From contig CP107199.1 of the NCBI GenBank assembly GCA_025758065.1, forward strand, positions 591,001-655,000: a DNA stretch of 64,000 bases. Direction: 5' to 3'. Positions 54,456-62,238 of the stretch are shown one piece after another (position 1 is the first letter of the stretch; each line of letters opens with the position of its first letter). The position numbers and the translations under genes are program-made. The notes beneath the pieces are model-generated. The model was not told the DNA's origin, searched no databases, and worked only from the letters and a program-made list of their open reading frames with translations. This DNA comes from Lachnospiraceae bacterium (lineage in GTDB: Bacteria > Bacillota > Clostridia > Lachnospirales > Lachnospiraceae).

Positions 54456-55289
54456 ATGAAAAAAAGAAAAATCTTACATGCTCTGACCTATGCAGTGCTG
54501 ACTCTGGGCGCTCTCCTTGTATTTTTCCCATTTTATCTTACCGTAGTTTCTTCTTTAAAGGATATGAGCGACATTTTCAGCAATTTCTTCGGTCTTCCAA
54601 GGCATATTGTTTTTGACAATTTTGCTTATGTACTCCAGAGACCGGATTATTTCATCGCACTGAAAAACTCTGCGATCATCACTGGTGTAGCCATTGTTGC
54701 CATGGTATTTTTTCTTCCCATGTGTGCTTATGCCATTTCCCGCAGAAGATTTACATCCCGTTTTTACAGCTTTCTCTACTTTTTCATGGTAGCCGGTATT
54801 TTTATCCCTTTCCAGGTAAAAATGCTTCCCATGGTAAAGTTAATGAGCAATATCGGTCTTCTTAACAGGACTGGTGCTATCCTTTTCTACATTGCAAACT
54901 CCACCTGCGAAGGTATTTTCCTTTTAGTAGGCTATCTGTCTTCCATGCCTATTGATCTGGAAGAAGCTGCCTATATTGACGGAGCTACTACAAACCAGGT
55001 ATTTTATAAGATCGTTCGTCCTATTATGAAGCCTATCATCTCCACAGTTGTTATCAAAAACTCCCTGTGGATCTGGAATGACTATTTTATGCCATCCCTT
55101 GTATTAAACCAGTCTAACTTAAACCGTACACTGACTCTGTACCAGTACTCATTCCGTACAGAAAACTCTACCAATTTCACTATTGTATTTGCTGTTATGC
55201 TTCTTTCTATCCTGCCGATCTTTATCGTTTACTGCCTGTTCCAGAAACAGATCGTCTCCGGCATGATGGAAGGTGCTGTCAAAGGTTAG
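54456..55289 (+). CDS. ABC transporter permease, MalG type
   Basis: 277 residues, six membrane helices, docking loop LEEAAYIDGATT near 168-179. AGGAGG precedes the ATG; 15 bp after the MalF-type gene. Imports the ligand of the interrupted binding protein; function depends on whether that gene is truly broken. Confidence 0.92.
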   Translation: MKKRKILHALTYAVLTLGALLVFFPFYLTVVSSLKDMSDIFSNFFGLPRHIVFDNFAYVLQRPDYFIALKNSAIITGVAIVAMVFFLPMCAYAISRRRFTSRFYSFLYFFMVAGIFIPFQVKMLPMVKLMSNIGLLNRTGAILFYIANSTCEGIFLLVGYLSSMPIDLEEAAYIDGATTNQVFYKIVRPIMKPIISTVVIKNSLWIWNDYFMPSLVLNQSNLNRTLTLYQYSFRTENSTNFTIVFAVMLLSILPIFIVYCLFQKQIVSGMMEGAVKG

Positions 55290-55301
55290 GAGGTATATAC
55301 A

Positions 55302-56120
55302 TTGTCTTTATTACATGTGAATTTCCACTCAAAGGTCCTGAATATGGACACTAAGATCGGCGTGATCATGCCCCAGAAAATGCAGGGCATCGGTCTTGCC
55401 GGAAGCGAGCAGGCAGACAGCTTCCCGGTTCTGTGGCTGTTGCACGGACGCAGTGATGATTATACCATCTGGATGCGCCGTACTTCTATCGAACGCTACG
55501 CAGCTCCTTTAGGTCTGATGGTCATTATGCCGGAGGTTAGCTACAGCCGTTATATCAATATGAAGCATGGTCCCCGCTATTATGACTATATTTCAAAGGA
55601 ATTGCCGGAATTTTGTGCAAAATTATTCCCGAAAATGAGCCGGAAACGGGAAGATAACTACATTGCCGGACTGTCCATGGGCGGCGGCGGCGCTATGTGG
55701 GTAGGCCTGAACAATCCGGACAAATATGGCCGGATCTGCATGCTTTCTACTGGCGGAGTTGCTCCGCTAGAGCACCTTTGGAGAAATAAAAGTGGCAGTG
55801 ACTATATGTTTAAAAAATGCAATGAGGACATTTACGGCACCTCTGATTCTGATTCCCTTGCAGGAACAGAATATGACATTTTAAAGCTGATCCAGGATAC
55901 TGCGAAAGAGCATACTATACTGCCAAAAATATACCACGCTATGGGTACAGAAGATGTCCGATATCCTGTTGCCATGGAGATCAAAAAAACCTTTGAAAAC
56001 ATTCCCGGTAATCCATATGAGTATGAATACCACGAAGGTCCCGGTGTCCATGAGTGGGGCTTCTGGGATGAATGGATCCAACATTTCCTTGACACTCTTG
56101 CGTTGAAAGGAGGAAACTAA
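55302..56120 (+). CDS. Alpha/beta-hydrolase esterase (EstA/tributyrin esterase type)
   Basis: 272 residues, TTG start behind AGGAGG. Oxyanion region WLLHGRSDD (46-53), nucleophile GLS125MGG, likely acid D218 (GTEDVRY) and H250 (GVHEWGFW). No signal peptide, so cytoplasmic. Such esterases remove acetyl or feruloyl groups from imported oligosaccharides. It sits 12 bp after the permease gene, so it would act on what the transporter brings in. Confidence 0.9.
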   Translation: MSLLHVNFHSKVLNMDTKIGVIMPQKMQGIGLAGSEQADSFPVLWLLHGRSDDYTIWMRRTSIERYAAPLGLMVIMPEVSYSRYINMKHGPRYYDYISKELPEFCAKLFPKMSRKREDNYIAGLSMGGGGAMWVGLNNPDKYGRICMLSTGGVAPLEHLWRNKSGSDYMFKKCNEDIYGTSDSDSLAGTEYDILKLIQDTAKEHTILPKIYHAMGTEDVRYPVAMEIKKTFENIPGNPYEYEYHEGPGVHEWGFWDEWIQHFLDTLALKGGN

Positions 56121-56121
56121 C

Positions 56122-56856
56122 ATGGCTCTCATACTGGACCACTTTTATTCAGCTGCCCTTACGGAATGCAATTCCCTGACAGCTATTGTTCCTATGGAAA
56201 ACAATGAAAAAAGCTCTTATCCTGTTTTATGGCTGCTTCCCCCTGCAGGCTGTGACCACACAGCATGGCAGCGCCATACAGCTGTAGAGGATCTGGCAGA
56301 TGAACTGGGCATTATCATTGTGATGCCGGATCTGAAATTAAGCTACGGGCTTGATATGATCCATGGATTTACTTATTTCCAGATGCTTACAAAAGAGCTT
56401 CCGGAAATGATTGCCGACTATTTCCCAGCTGACCTGGGCTTCCAGATGATCGCCGGTGTAAAGGAAGGGGGCTATGCAGCCTTAAACGCAGCTCTGTCTG
56501 TTCCCGGACAGTACCATATGGCAGCGTCTTACAGCTGCGGTTCTCTTACAGATGAGACTTTTGACCCCGAAATGGATAAACAGCTGGATAATGCATTTGG
56601 AACCACTGATCTTCGCACATTGAATGGCACGGATAAGGATCTGAAAATGCTGATCCAAACAGCCAAAGATCACAATATGGCCCTTTCTTTAGAGTATTCT
56701 GAGAAAGATGACTATAAAGCTTCCTCTGCTCTTTTAGCTGACTGCATTCTGAAAAGTTCTTTTGCCAGCCGGTCTGTACGGGTACAAAAAGAGGCTCTTA
56801 CATGGGCAAAATGGACTGAAGCTTTAAAAACCGATATTAAAAATGCTTTGAAATAG
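56122..56856 (+). CDS. Esterase paralogue lacking the catalytic serine
   Basis: 244 residues behind AGGAGG, starting just after the previous stop. The fold follows its neighbour (YPVLWLLPPAGCD; ELPEMIADYF; AALSVPGQYHM). But the nucleophile elbow reads A-G-V-K114-E-G-G, so Lys replaces Ser. The oxyanion HG becomes PP, and the region aligning with GVHEW reads ALTWAKW without His. All three changes argue against esterase activity. It could be a binding or regulatory partner of the active enzyme, or a decaying copy. The frame is intact. Confidence 0.85.
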   Translation: MALILDHFYSAALTECNSLTAIVPMENNEKSSYPVLWLLPPAGCDHTAWQRHTAVEDLADELGIIIVMPDLKLSYGLDMIHGFTYFQMLTKELPEMIADYFPADLGFQMIAGVKEGGYAALNAALSVPGQYHMAASYSCGSLTDETFDPEMDKQLDNAFGTTDLRTLNGTDKDLKMLIQTAKDHNMALSLEYSEKDDYKASSALLADCILKSSFASRSVRVQKEALTWAKWTEALKTDIKNALK

Positions 56857-56900
56857 CTTTGATCAGGCAGATTAAGCTTTACAAGAAAGGATGATATCAT

Positions 56901-57290
56901 ATGACTCCTGGTGCTTATTGTGACGGGATCCAGCATATTGGAATCCCAACAGATCATTTGGAAAATACGATCCATTTTTACGAGGATCTGGGATTCCAGG
57001 TCATCTTAAGGACTTGTGTCCCGGAAAAGAACCAGCATGTAGCTTTTTTGCAGTTGGGAAATCTGGTGATTGAAACTTATGAGGATCCTGTGGCTCTCTG
57101 TGACGGAGCCATTAACCACATTGCCTTAAACTGCCTGGATATTGAAAAAGCCTACGCAGCTACTTTAAACCAGAAGCATCTGGTGTTGAGCAATGGCATT
57201 GAAGCTCTTGATTTCTGGGAAAGAGGTGTGCGCTTCTTTATCATCCAGGGACCAAACAAAGAGCGGATCGAGTTTTGCCAGAAACTGTAA
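56901..57290 (+). CDS. VOC-family (glyoxalase/dioxygenase-like) protein
   Basis: 129 residues, one VOC domain: GIQHIGIPTDHLENTIHFYEDLGF at the start, AINHIALNC in the middle, IEFCQKL at the end. Metal positions H12, H70 and E125 can be seen. AAAGG precedes the ATG. Last gene of the ABC/esterase operon; perhaps a sugar isomerase-like or detoxifying enzyme, but the substrate is open. Confidence 0.85.
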   Translation: MTPGAYCDGIQHIGIPTDHLENTIHFYEDLGFQVILRTCVPEKNQHVAFLQLGNLVIETYEDPVALCDGAINHIALNCLDIEKAYAATLNQKHLVLSNGIEALDFWERGVRFFIIQGPNKERIEFCQKL

Positions 57291-57327
57291 ATTTGATTTT
57301 TAGGGGAGTATTGGTATAGATCACAGA

Positions 57328-57409
57328 ACGCGCCTTCTGGCGCGTTTTCTGTGTGGATAAAGCAAAAGCGGGCTGCACATTTTTATATAACGTGCAGCCC
57401 GCTTTTGCT
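57328..57409. terminator. Two consecutive terminator stems
   Basis: AACGCGCC-TTCT-GGCGCGTTTTCT (57328-57351), for the plus-strand operon. Then AGCAAAAGCGGGCTGCAC (57360-57377) pairs perfectly with its complement ending 57409, usable in both directions between convergent genes. Confidence 0.87.
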
Positions 57410-57464
57410 ATGCATACAGAAGAGCCTGCCATGAGGCAGTTTCTGTAAGTAAACTATCCTAGCT

Positions 57465-57722
57465 TTAGCTGATCTTATTTTCCACTGGATAAGAATATCT
57501 GTATCCTCTGCTTAAAAATCCCATTTCCTCTAATACACCTACCATTCTGTAGACAGTTGCAAGTCCGATGGTCGGGTCCTTTTTAGAAGCCATGTAGTAA
57601 ATCTCCTTACAACTGGACCAGTTTCCTTCCAGTATGACATCTAAAAGGATCTTTCTCTGTCCTGTGATCCGTTTTCCTTTTCTCTGAAGTTCTCCAATGA
57701 TCTGTGCTTTCTGTTCTGACAT
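57465..57722 (-). CDS. Short Fur-family protein, DNA-binding domain only
   Basis: 85 residues: the Fur winged helix (KRITGQRKILLDVILEGNW; PTIGLATVYRMVGVLEEMGF) and then a stop. The C-terminal dimer/metal domain of about 60 residues is missing and does not appear in other frames downstream, where terminators follow. AAGGAGG precedes the ATG. The start is strong and the promoter carries metal boxes, so the gene looks expressed. It may be a monomeric or dominant-negative regulator, or a truncated relic. Confidence 0.82.
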   Translation of the reverse strand: MSEQKAQIIGELQRKGKRITGQRKILLDVILEGNWSSCKEIYYMASKKDPTIGLATVYRMVGVLEEMGFLSRGYRYSYPVENKIS

Positions 57723-57848
57723 AGGCTCCTCCTTCTTTTAAGCACCACGGATATCCTGTCCCGCTGCCTTTTATCCATATTTTCTACATATTTCTTACAT
57801 AGTCTGTTTCATCTTTTTTATTTTATACATTTAGGATCTGTGTTGTAG

Positions 57849-57897
57849 TTAGTTTAGGCTAATTTATCTAACTGTTTATAAGATTAGCACCAACTAA
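57849..57897. promoter_or_regulatory. DtxR-type boxes at the fur-like promoter
   Basis: Two copies of TTAG-N6-CTAA: 57849-57862 (TTAGTTTAGGCTAA) and 57884-57897 (TTAGCACCAACTAA). The second overlaps the -10; the same box lies on the feo promoter. Confidence 0.7.
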
Positions 57898-57909
57898 CTT
57901 TCTTGTCAA
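57881..57909 (-). promoter_or_regulatory. Promoter of the short fur-like gene
   Basis: Minus strand: TTGACA (57904-57909), 17-base spacer, TAATCT (57881-57886). Confidence 0.75.
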
Positions 57910-58047
57910 CTGTTTTTTGATAAAAAATATGCAACAAGTACTATCTGTTAAGGTTCTCCAGCTTTATGGCACATGTCAGAAATTTCAGATGTATTTTTTT
58001 AATCTTTGATTGAAATGATCTGCGACATAGTCTATACCTCCTGTTAC

Positions 58048-58266
58048 ATTATAATGATGTTGGGGGCAAAAGGTATTTTGACCCCTCTGATACCGAATTG
58101 CTACGTGCTTTGCACTCCCGCAATTCTAAAAACATTCGTAATCCGCTCATTTTTCTTCAAAAAATGGCTTCTTACTCATGTTTTTGGCGGGTCCCAAGGC
58201 CACAAATCCTCCTGCAAGCAAGCTTGCACCGGATTTATGACCTTTTGACCCTGGTATCATTATAAT
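58048..58266. repeat. Repeat family B, full copy (MITE-like)
   Basis: 219 bp bounded by inverted ends: ATTATAATGATGTTGGGGGC at the left and the complement of ATTATAATGATACCAGGGTC at the right (26 bp, about five mismatches). Inside: GGGGGCAAAA/TTTTGACCCC, GAATTGC/GCAATTC and AATCC..GCAAGC/GCTTGC..GGATT hairpins. Left 72 bp identical to 42295-42366. Confidence 0.82.
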
Positions 58267-58288
58267 TATGTTATATTATGATGTAACA

Positions 58289-58322
58289 GGATTGCTCCAT
58301 TGATATGCAATTCCCGCAATCC
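58289..58322. repeat. Diverged family B hairpin
   Basis: GGATTGC...GCAATCC has the same layout as the GAATTGC...GCAATTC hairpin in family B. The differing base pair is changed on both arms, so pairing is kept. The rest of 57910-58390 holds no gene. Confidence 0.55.
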
Positions 58323-58397
58323 TCGAACATCTCAAACTCCCATAAAATGGCGTGTTCACACCATTTTATTTATCTCATCATTGTTAACCCCATATAT

Positions 58398-58453
58398 CCA
58401 AAAAAGCTATTGCAAACTGATCTTACATCATCACTTTGCAATAGCTTTCTTTA
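58398..58453 (-). terminator. Terminator of prfA
   Basis: AAAGCTATTGCAAA pairs with TTTGCAATAGCTTT around a 20-base loop; TTTTTT follows on the minus strand. Confidence 0.85.
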
Positions 58454-58468
58454 TACTGTATCTAAATC

Positions 58469-59542
58469 TTAATTCTCGTTCATTTTAGCCAGTTTCGCAG
58501 CCTGATCTGCTGCGATCAGATTATCTAACAGCTCCTGAATATCACCGTTCATAATAGAATCGATCTTGTATAAAGTCAATTTAATCCTATGATCAGTAAC
58601 ACGTCCCTGTGGGAAGTTATAGGTGCGGATCTTCTCAGAGCGGTCTCCGGTACCGATCTGGCTTCGGCGTTCTTCTGCTTCGGAATTCTGGCGTTTTTCC
58701 AGCTCTAAATCATACAGCTTGGAGCGTAACAGGCGAAATGCTTTTTCCTTGTTCTGCAGCTGTGATTTTTCTGTCTGGCTGTAAATAACGATCCCCGTCG
58801 GCATATGGGTCAAACGTACTGCTGAGTCAGTGGTGTTGACACACTGTCCGCCATTACCAGATGCACGCATTACGTCAATACGGCAATCATTCATATCGAT
58901 CTGAACATCTACTTCTTCTGCTTCCGGCATAACTGCTACCGTTGCTGTAGAGGTATGGATACGGCCGCCGGACTCTGTCTCAGGCACACGCTGTACACGA
59001 TGTACGCCGCTTTCATATTTCAACTTGGAATAGGCGCCTTTTCCTGTAACCATAGCTACAACTTCCTTAAAGCCGCCGATACCATTTTCATTGATACTGA
59101 TGATCTCTACTTTCCAGTGCTGGCTGTCTGCGTAGTTGGAATACATACGGTAAAGCTCAGCTGCGAAAAGAGCTGCCTCGTCACCGCCTGCGCCTGCACG
59201 GATCTCCAGGATAATGTTCTTATCATCATTAGGGTCTTTTGGAAGAAGAAGGATCTTTAACTCATGCTCCAATTCCTCAATGCGTTTTTTTGCATCGGAT
59301 AACTCTTCCTTTGCCATTTCACGCATTTCCTCATCATTTTCTTCATCTAACATTGCCAGACTGTCTTCTACGTCCTGCTTTGCCTGCTTATACTGCTTAT
59401 AAGCTTCTACGATCGGTGCCAGTTCAGCCTGTTCTTTCATCAGCTTGGTAAAGCGTTTGGTATCCTGGGTCACATCCGGATCCCCAAGCATAAGCATCAG
59501 TTCTTCATAATGAATCAACATATCATCCAGTTTATCAAACAT
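58469..59542 (-). CDS. prfA: Peptide chain release factor 1
   Basis: 357 residues from ATG 59542 behind AAGGAGAAG; an extension to 59569 overlaps prmC without a ribosome site. Codon-recognition tripeptide P187-E-T189 in HRVQRVPETESGGRIHTS and catalytic G231-G-Q233, which prmC methylates on the glutamine. It terminates translation at UAA and UAG. Because it does not read UGA, the TGA in the binding-protein gene at 52718 would be handled by RF2. Overlaps the prmC gene end. Confidence 0.97.
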   Translation of the reverse strand: MFDKLDDMLIHYEELMLMLGDPDVTQDTKRFTKLMKEQAELAPIVEAYKQYKQAKQDVEDSLAMLDEENDEEMREMAKEELSDAKKRIEELEHELKILLLPKDPNDDKNIILEIRAGAGGDEAALFAAELYRMYSNYADSQHWKVEIISINENGIGGFKEVVAMVTGKGAYSKLKYESGVHRVQRVPETESGGRIHTSTATVAVMPEAEEVDVQIDMNDCRIDVMRASGNGGQCVNTTDSAVRLTHMPTGIVIYSQTEKSQLQNKEKAFRLLRSKLYDLELEKRQNSEAEERRSQIGTGDRSEKIRTYNFPQGRVTDHRIKLTLYKIDSIMNGDIQELLDNLIAADQAAKLAKMNEN

Positions 59543-59547
59543 AATTT

Positions 59548-60444
59548 CTACTTCTCCTTCCTGGCACATACTACCCGGTCATTTCCAGTCATGTCACGGA
59601 CAGTCCTAAGCCCTTTAAATCCCATTGTTTCAAATATTTTTGTTACATCCTTTGCCTGATCCCAGCCGATCTCCATATAGATCTCTCCACCGTTCTTCAG
59701 GTATTTTTTTCCTTCTTCTGCTAAAATGCGGTAAAATTTCAATCCGTCCGGCTCACCGTCTAATGCCATCCGTGGCTCATGGTCTTTCACCTCCGGCTCC
59801 AGCCCTTCTATCACCTGACTCGGGATATAAGGGGGATTGGATACGATCACATCATAGCGGTTTTCTGGATCTAAAGCAGAAAACATATCGCTTTTTATAA
59901 ATTTCACTGGATGATCCAGAAGTTTTTCCCCATTGGATTTTGCCACTTTCAACGCTTCTTCTGACAAGTCAAGAGCTGTTACATCTGCATAGCCTCCAAG
60001 CTTTGCCAGACTGACAGCAATACAGCCGGAACCGGTACACACATCTAAAAGTGAAATATTTTTCTCTTTGTGCTCGTTTAATATCAGTTCAACCAGTGTT
60101 TCTGTATCCTGTCTTGGGATCAGAACATGTTCATTTACATAAAATTCCAGTCCCATAAACTCCTGGACACCAGTAAGCTGCTGAAGAGGGATACGCATTT
60201 CTCTTTTACTTATCATTTCCCAGTATTTATCAATTTTTTTCCGTGTATCCGTATCTGCTTCTGTTACATTTGTCCCATTTTCCGTTTCTGTAAGAGGGCG
60301 ATCCCTTTTTACAAGAAAAGACGCAAAATTCATGTCAAATACATCTAATAAAAGGAAACGGGCATCTAAAAGCGGGTCAGGAACACCTGCTTTTTCCAGT
60401 TTTTCTTTTCCTTCTTCTAAAAGAGTCCCAAGGGTCATTTTCAT
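59548..60444 (-). CDS. prmC: Release factor glutamine methyltransferase
   Basis: 298 residues from ATG 60444, which overlaps the yqhQ stop as ATGA, with AGAGGAA upstream. N-terminal helical domain, SAM-binding LLDVCTGSGCIAVSL, and catalytic NPPY in VIVSNPPYIP. Methylates the GGQ glutamine of release factors, which explains its place before prfA. Confidence 0.96.
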   Translation of the reverse strand: MKMTLGTLLEEGKEKLEKAGVPDPLLDARFLLLDVFDMNFASFLVKRDRPLTETENGTNVTEADTDTRKKIDKYWEMISKREMRIPLQQLTGVQEFMGLEFYVNEHVLIPRQDTETLVELILNEHKEKNISLLDVCTGSGCIAVSLAKLGGYADVTALDLSEEALKVAKSNGEKLLDHPVKFIKSDMFSALDPENRYDVIVSNPPYIPSQVIEGLEPEVKDHEPRMALDGEPDGLKFYRILAEEGKKYLKNGGEIYMEIGWDQAKDVTKIFETMGFKGLRTVRDMTGNDRVVCARKEK

Positions 60445-61397
60445 GCCTGTTCCTCTTTCTTCTCCCAATCCGGGAAGTTTTCGTCCAGATAAGCCCGCCA
60501 GTCAAACACTTCCTCTACAGCAGCGATGGCTACTTCGATCATAGTATCGTCTGGCTCTTTGGTGGTCAATCCCTGCATCCACATTCCCGGACGGCTTAAA
60601 ATATCTACCAGTTTAGAATCATGTTTTCCTGCAAAGCTTAAAAACTCATAGGAAACACCTGCGATCACAGGGATCAGCACAATGCGGCTCACTATACGCA
60701 GCCAGATGGTATCGGTGCGGATCACCATAAAAAACAGAATACTGATGACCATAACGATCATAATAAAGCTGGTACCGCAGCGCTTGTGCTCCTTGGAGCT
60801 GGCCCGTACATTGGCTACATTCAGCTCTAAACCATGTTCAATACAGTTGATGCATTTGTGTTCGGAACCATGATACATAAAGGTTCGTTTAATGTCTTCC
60901 ATACGGGATACCATTTTTATATAAATAACGAAAATGGCAATACGGATAAATCCTTCTAAAATCGCCATCACAGTATGGGACGGGATCACTTTTTTACATA
61001 TATTGGAAATAAACATAGGCAGCAGCATGAAAATCCCAATCGCCATGATAAAAGAAAAGATCATAACAACGGTCATAAGGATGCCTTCTAATTTTTCGCC
61101 GAAGACCTTATCCAGCCACTGTTCAAAGCGGCTCTCCTTTGCATCTTCGTCATCTTCAAAGAAGCTGCAGGACCAGGTAAGTGCCCTCATGCCTACGATC
61201 ATGGAATCTGCAAATTTAAACACGCCCCTGATAAAGGGAATACCCAAAAATGGATACTTTTTTGTTACGCTTCTGTAAGTATCTTTTTTAACCTCGATCT
61301 CTCCATCGGGTTTACGGACGGCTACTGCATAGTTTTCACCATTCTGCATCATAATGCCTTCGATCACTGCCTGTCCGCCAATTCCTGAATATTTCAT
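60441..61397 (-). CDS. yqhQ: DUF1385 membrane protein (YqhQ-like)
   Basis: 318 residues: KYSGIGGQAVIEGIMMQNG at the start, four or five membrane helices from about 105 to 240, and the conserved FMYHGSEHKCINCIEHG segment. Function unknown. Its place ahead of prmC-prfA is conserved in Clostridia. AAAGG is the probable ribosome site. Confidence 0.92.
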   Translation of the reverse strand: MKYSGIGGQAVIEGIMMQNGENYAVAVRKPDGEIEVKKDTYRSVTKKYPFLGIPFIRGVFKFADSMIVGMRALTWSCSFFEDDEDAKESRFEQWLDKVFGEKLEGILMTVVMIFSFIMAIGIFMLLPMFISNICKKVIPSHTVMAILEGFIRIAIFVIYIKMVSRMEDIKRTFMYHGSEHKCINCIEHGLELNVANVRASSKEHKRCGTSFIMIVMVISILFFMVIRTDTIWLRIVSRIVLIPVIAGVSYEFLSFAGKHDSKLVDILSRPGMWMQGLTTKEPDDTMIEVAIAAVEEVFDWRAYLDENFPDWEKKEEQA

Positions 61398-61420
61398 CTA
61401 TGCATTACCTTTCGATTTTC

Positions 61421-61453
61421 ATGTACTTTCGGAGTCTGAATCCGAAAATGCAT
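61421..61453. repeat. Family A-like mini-hairpin (A5)
   Basis: ATGTACTTTCGGA and TCCGAAAATGCAT, inverted with two mismatches around a seven-base loop: a tip-only derivative of family A, just upstream of yqhQ. Confidence 0.55.
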
Positions 61454-61462
61454 TTTAACGCA

Positions 61463-61494
61463 AAGGGGCTGAGCCGCAAAAGCTCAACCCCTTA
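61463..61494 (-). terminator. Terminator of rpmE
   Basis: AAGGGGTTGAGC pairs with GCTCAGCCCCTT with one mismatch around a seven-base loop, 16 bp after the rpmE stop. The following T-run is weak. Confidence 0.65.
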
Positions 61495-61509
61495 AATTCT
61501 CTCTTATAA

Positions 61510-61716
61510 TTACTGAGCATTGATGCCGTACTTACGATTGAACTTATCAATACGTCCACGAGCTGCAGCAGCCTTCTGCTGGCCAGTGTAGAATGAATGG
61601 CACTTGGAGCAAACCTCCACATGGATGTCCTTCTTGGTAGAACCAGTTACGAACTCGTTGCCACAGTTGCAAACTACCTTTGCCTGGTAGTAATTTGGAT
61701 GGATTCCTTCTCTCAT
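61510..61716 (-). CDS. rpmE: Ribosomal protein bL31, zinc-binding form
   Basis: 68 residues from ATG 61716 behind GAGAGGTG; the longer frame to 61833 is leader. MREGIHPNYYQAKVVCNCGNEF with C16-x-C18 and V-C36-S-K-C39-H, the four-cysteine zinc type. Large-subunit protein at the subunit bridge. The Cys-free form induced by zinc starvation is not in the window. Confidence 0.97.
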   Translation of the reverse strand: MREGIHPNYYQAKVVCNCGNEFVTGSTKKDIHVEVCSKCHSFYTGQQKAAAARGRIDKFNRKYGINAQ

Positions 61717-61935
61717 TTTATTCACCTCTCTGATATAATTTGCGGTTTCCGACCGCGGCCTGTATGCCAATCTGCCTCTGTACACTGCAAGCAGCCGGTA
61801 GGTACCGTCACCAGAACGCACAGATATCAGCATCTTTTAAGTTATACGCATCCTTCCCGCAAGGTTCTGACTCACGCGAATGCTAAAACTGCCTGTCTCA
61901 GGGCATAAATATCTTATATCTCTGAACAGCTATAT
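61717..61935 (-). promoter_or_regulatory. Long rpmE leader, possible autoregulatory RNA
   Basis: From the predicted start of transcription near 61930 the leader is about 210 nt, GC-rich compared with its surroundings, with several short stems (for example GCGGTTTCCGACCGC at 61742-61756). L31 leaders that bind the protein are known in Firmicutes; a match to that class was not demonstrated here. Confidence 0.4.
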
Positions 61936-61936
61936 C

Positions 61937-61965
61937 AGTATAGCATAGTTTATACACATTGACAA
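61937..61965 (-). promoter_or_regulatory. Promoter of rpmE
   Basis: Minus strand: TTGTCA (61960-61965), 17-base spacer, TATACT (61937-61942). Confidence 0.75.
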
Positions 61966-61984
61966 GAGAAAAAATGATTTTATG

Positions 61985-62017
61985 CACAAAAAAACCTGGA
62001 CATCTCTGCCCAGGCTA
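61985..62017 (-). terminator. Terminator of the rRNA operon
   Basis: Minus strand: AGCCTGGGCAGAGATGTCCAGG (stem CCTGG/CCAGG plus GC) followed by seven T. It lies about 220 bp after the 23S end. Confidence 0.85.
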
Positions 62018-62238
62018 AATCTATAAAATCTATACATACCTTCAAAACCACATATTGAACTACCGAATATCAACCACAACTTATTTTATTCCACAACTTA
62101 GCGACTCATTCATAAAACCTGACGGTTTTATTCATGTCATTGGCTTCGCCAATGACTGAAGCTTTTCGGATCCAGCCTTATGAAAGCAAGCTTTCAACGG
62201 CTTCCTCCGCAAATCTTGTGTCGCTCTCTCAGACCTTT
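62018..62238 (-). other. 23S trailer without a 5S gene
   Basis: Spacer between 23S and terminator. Three small hairpins: GTCATTGGC/GCCAATGAC (62135-62155), AAAACC/GGTTTT near 62115-62132, GAAAGC/GCTTTC near 62181-62194. No 5S rRNA or tRNA sequence was recognised. Confidence 0.6.
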
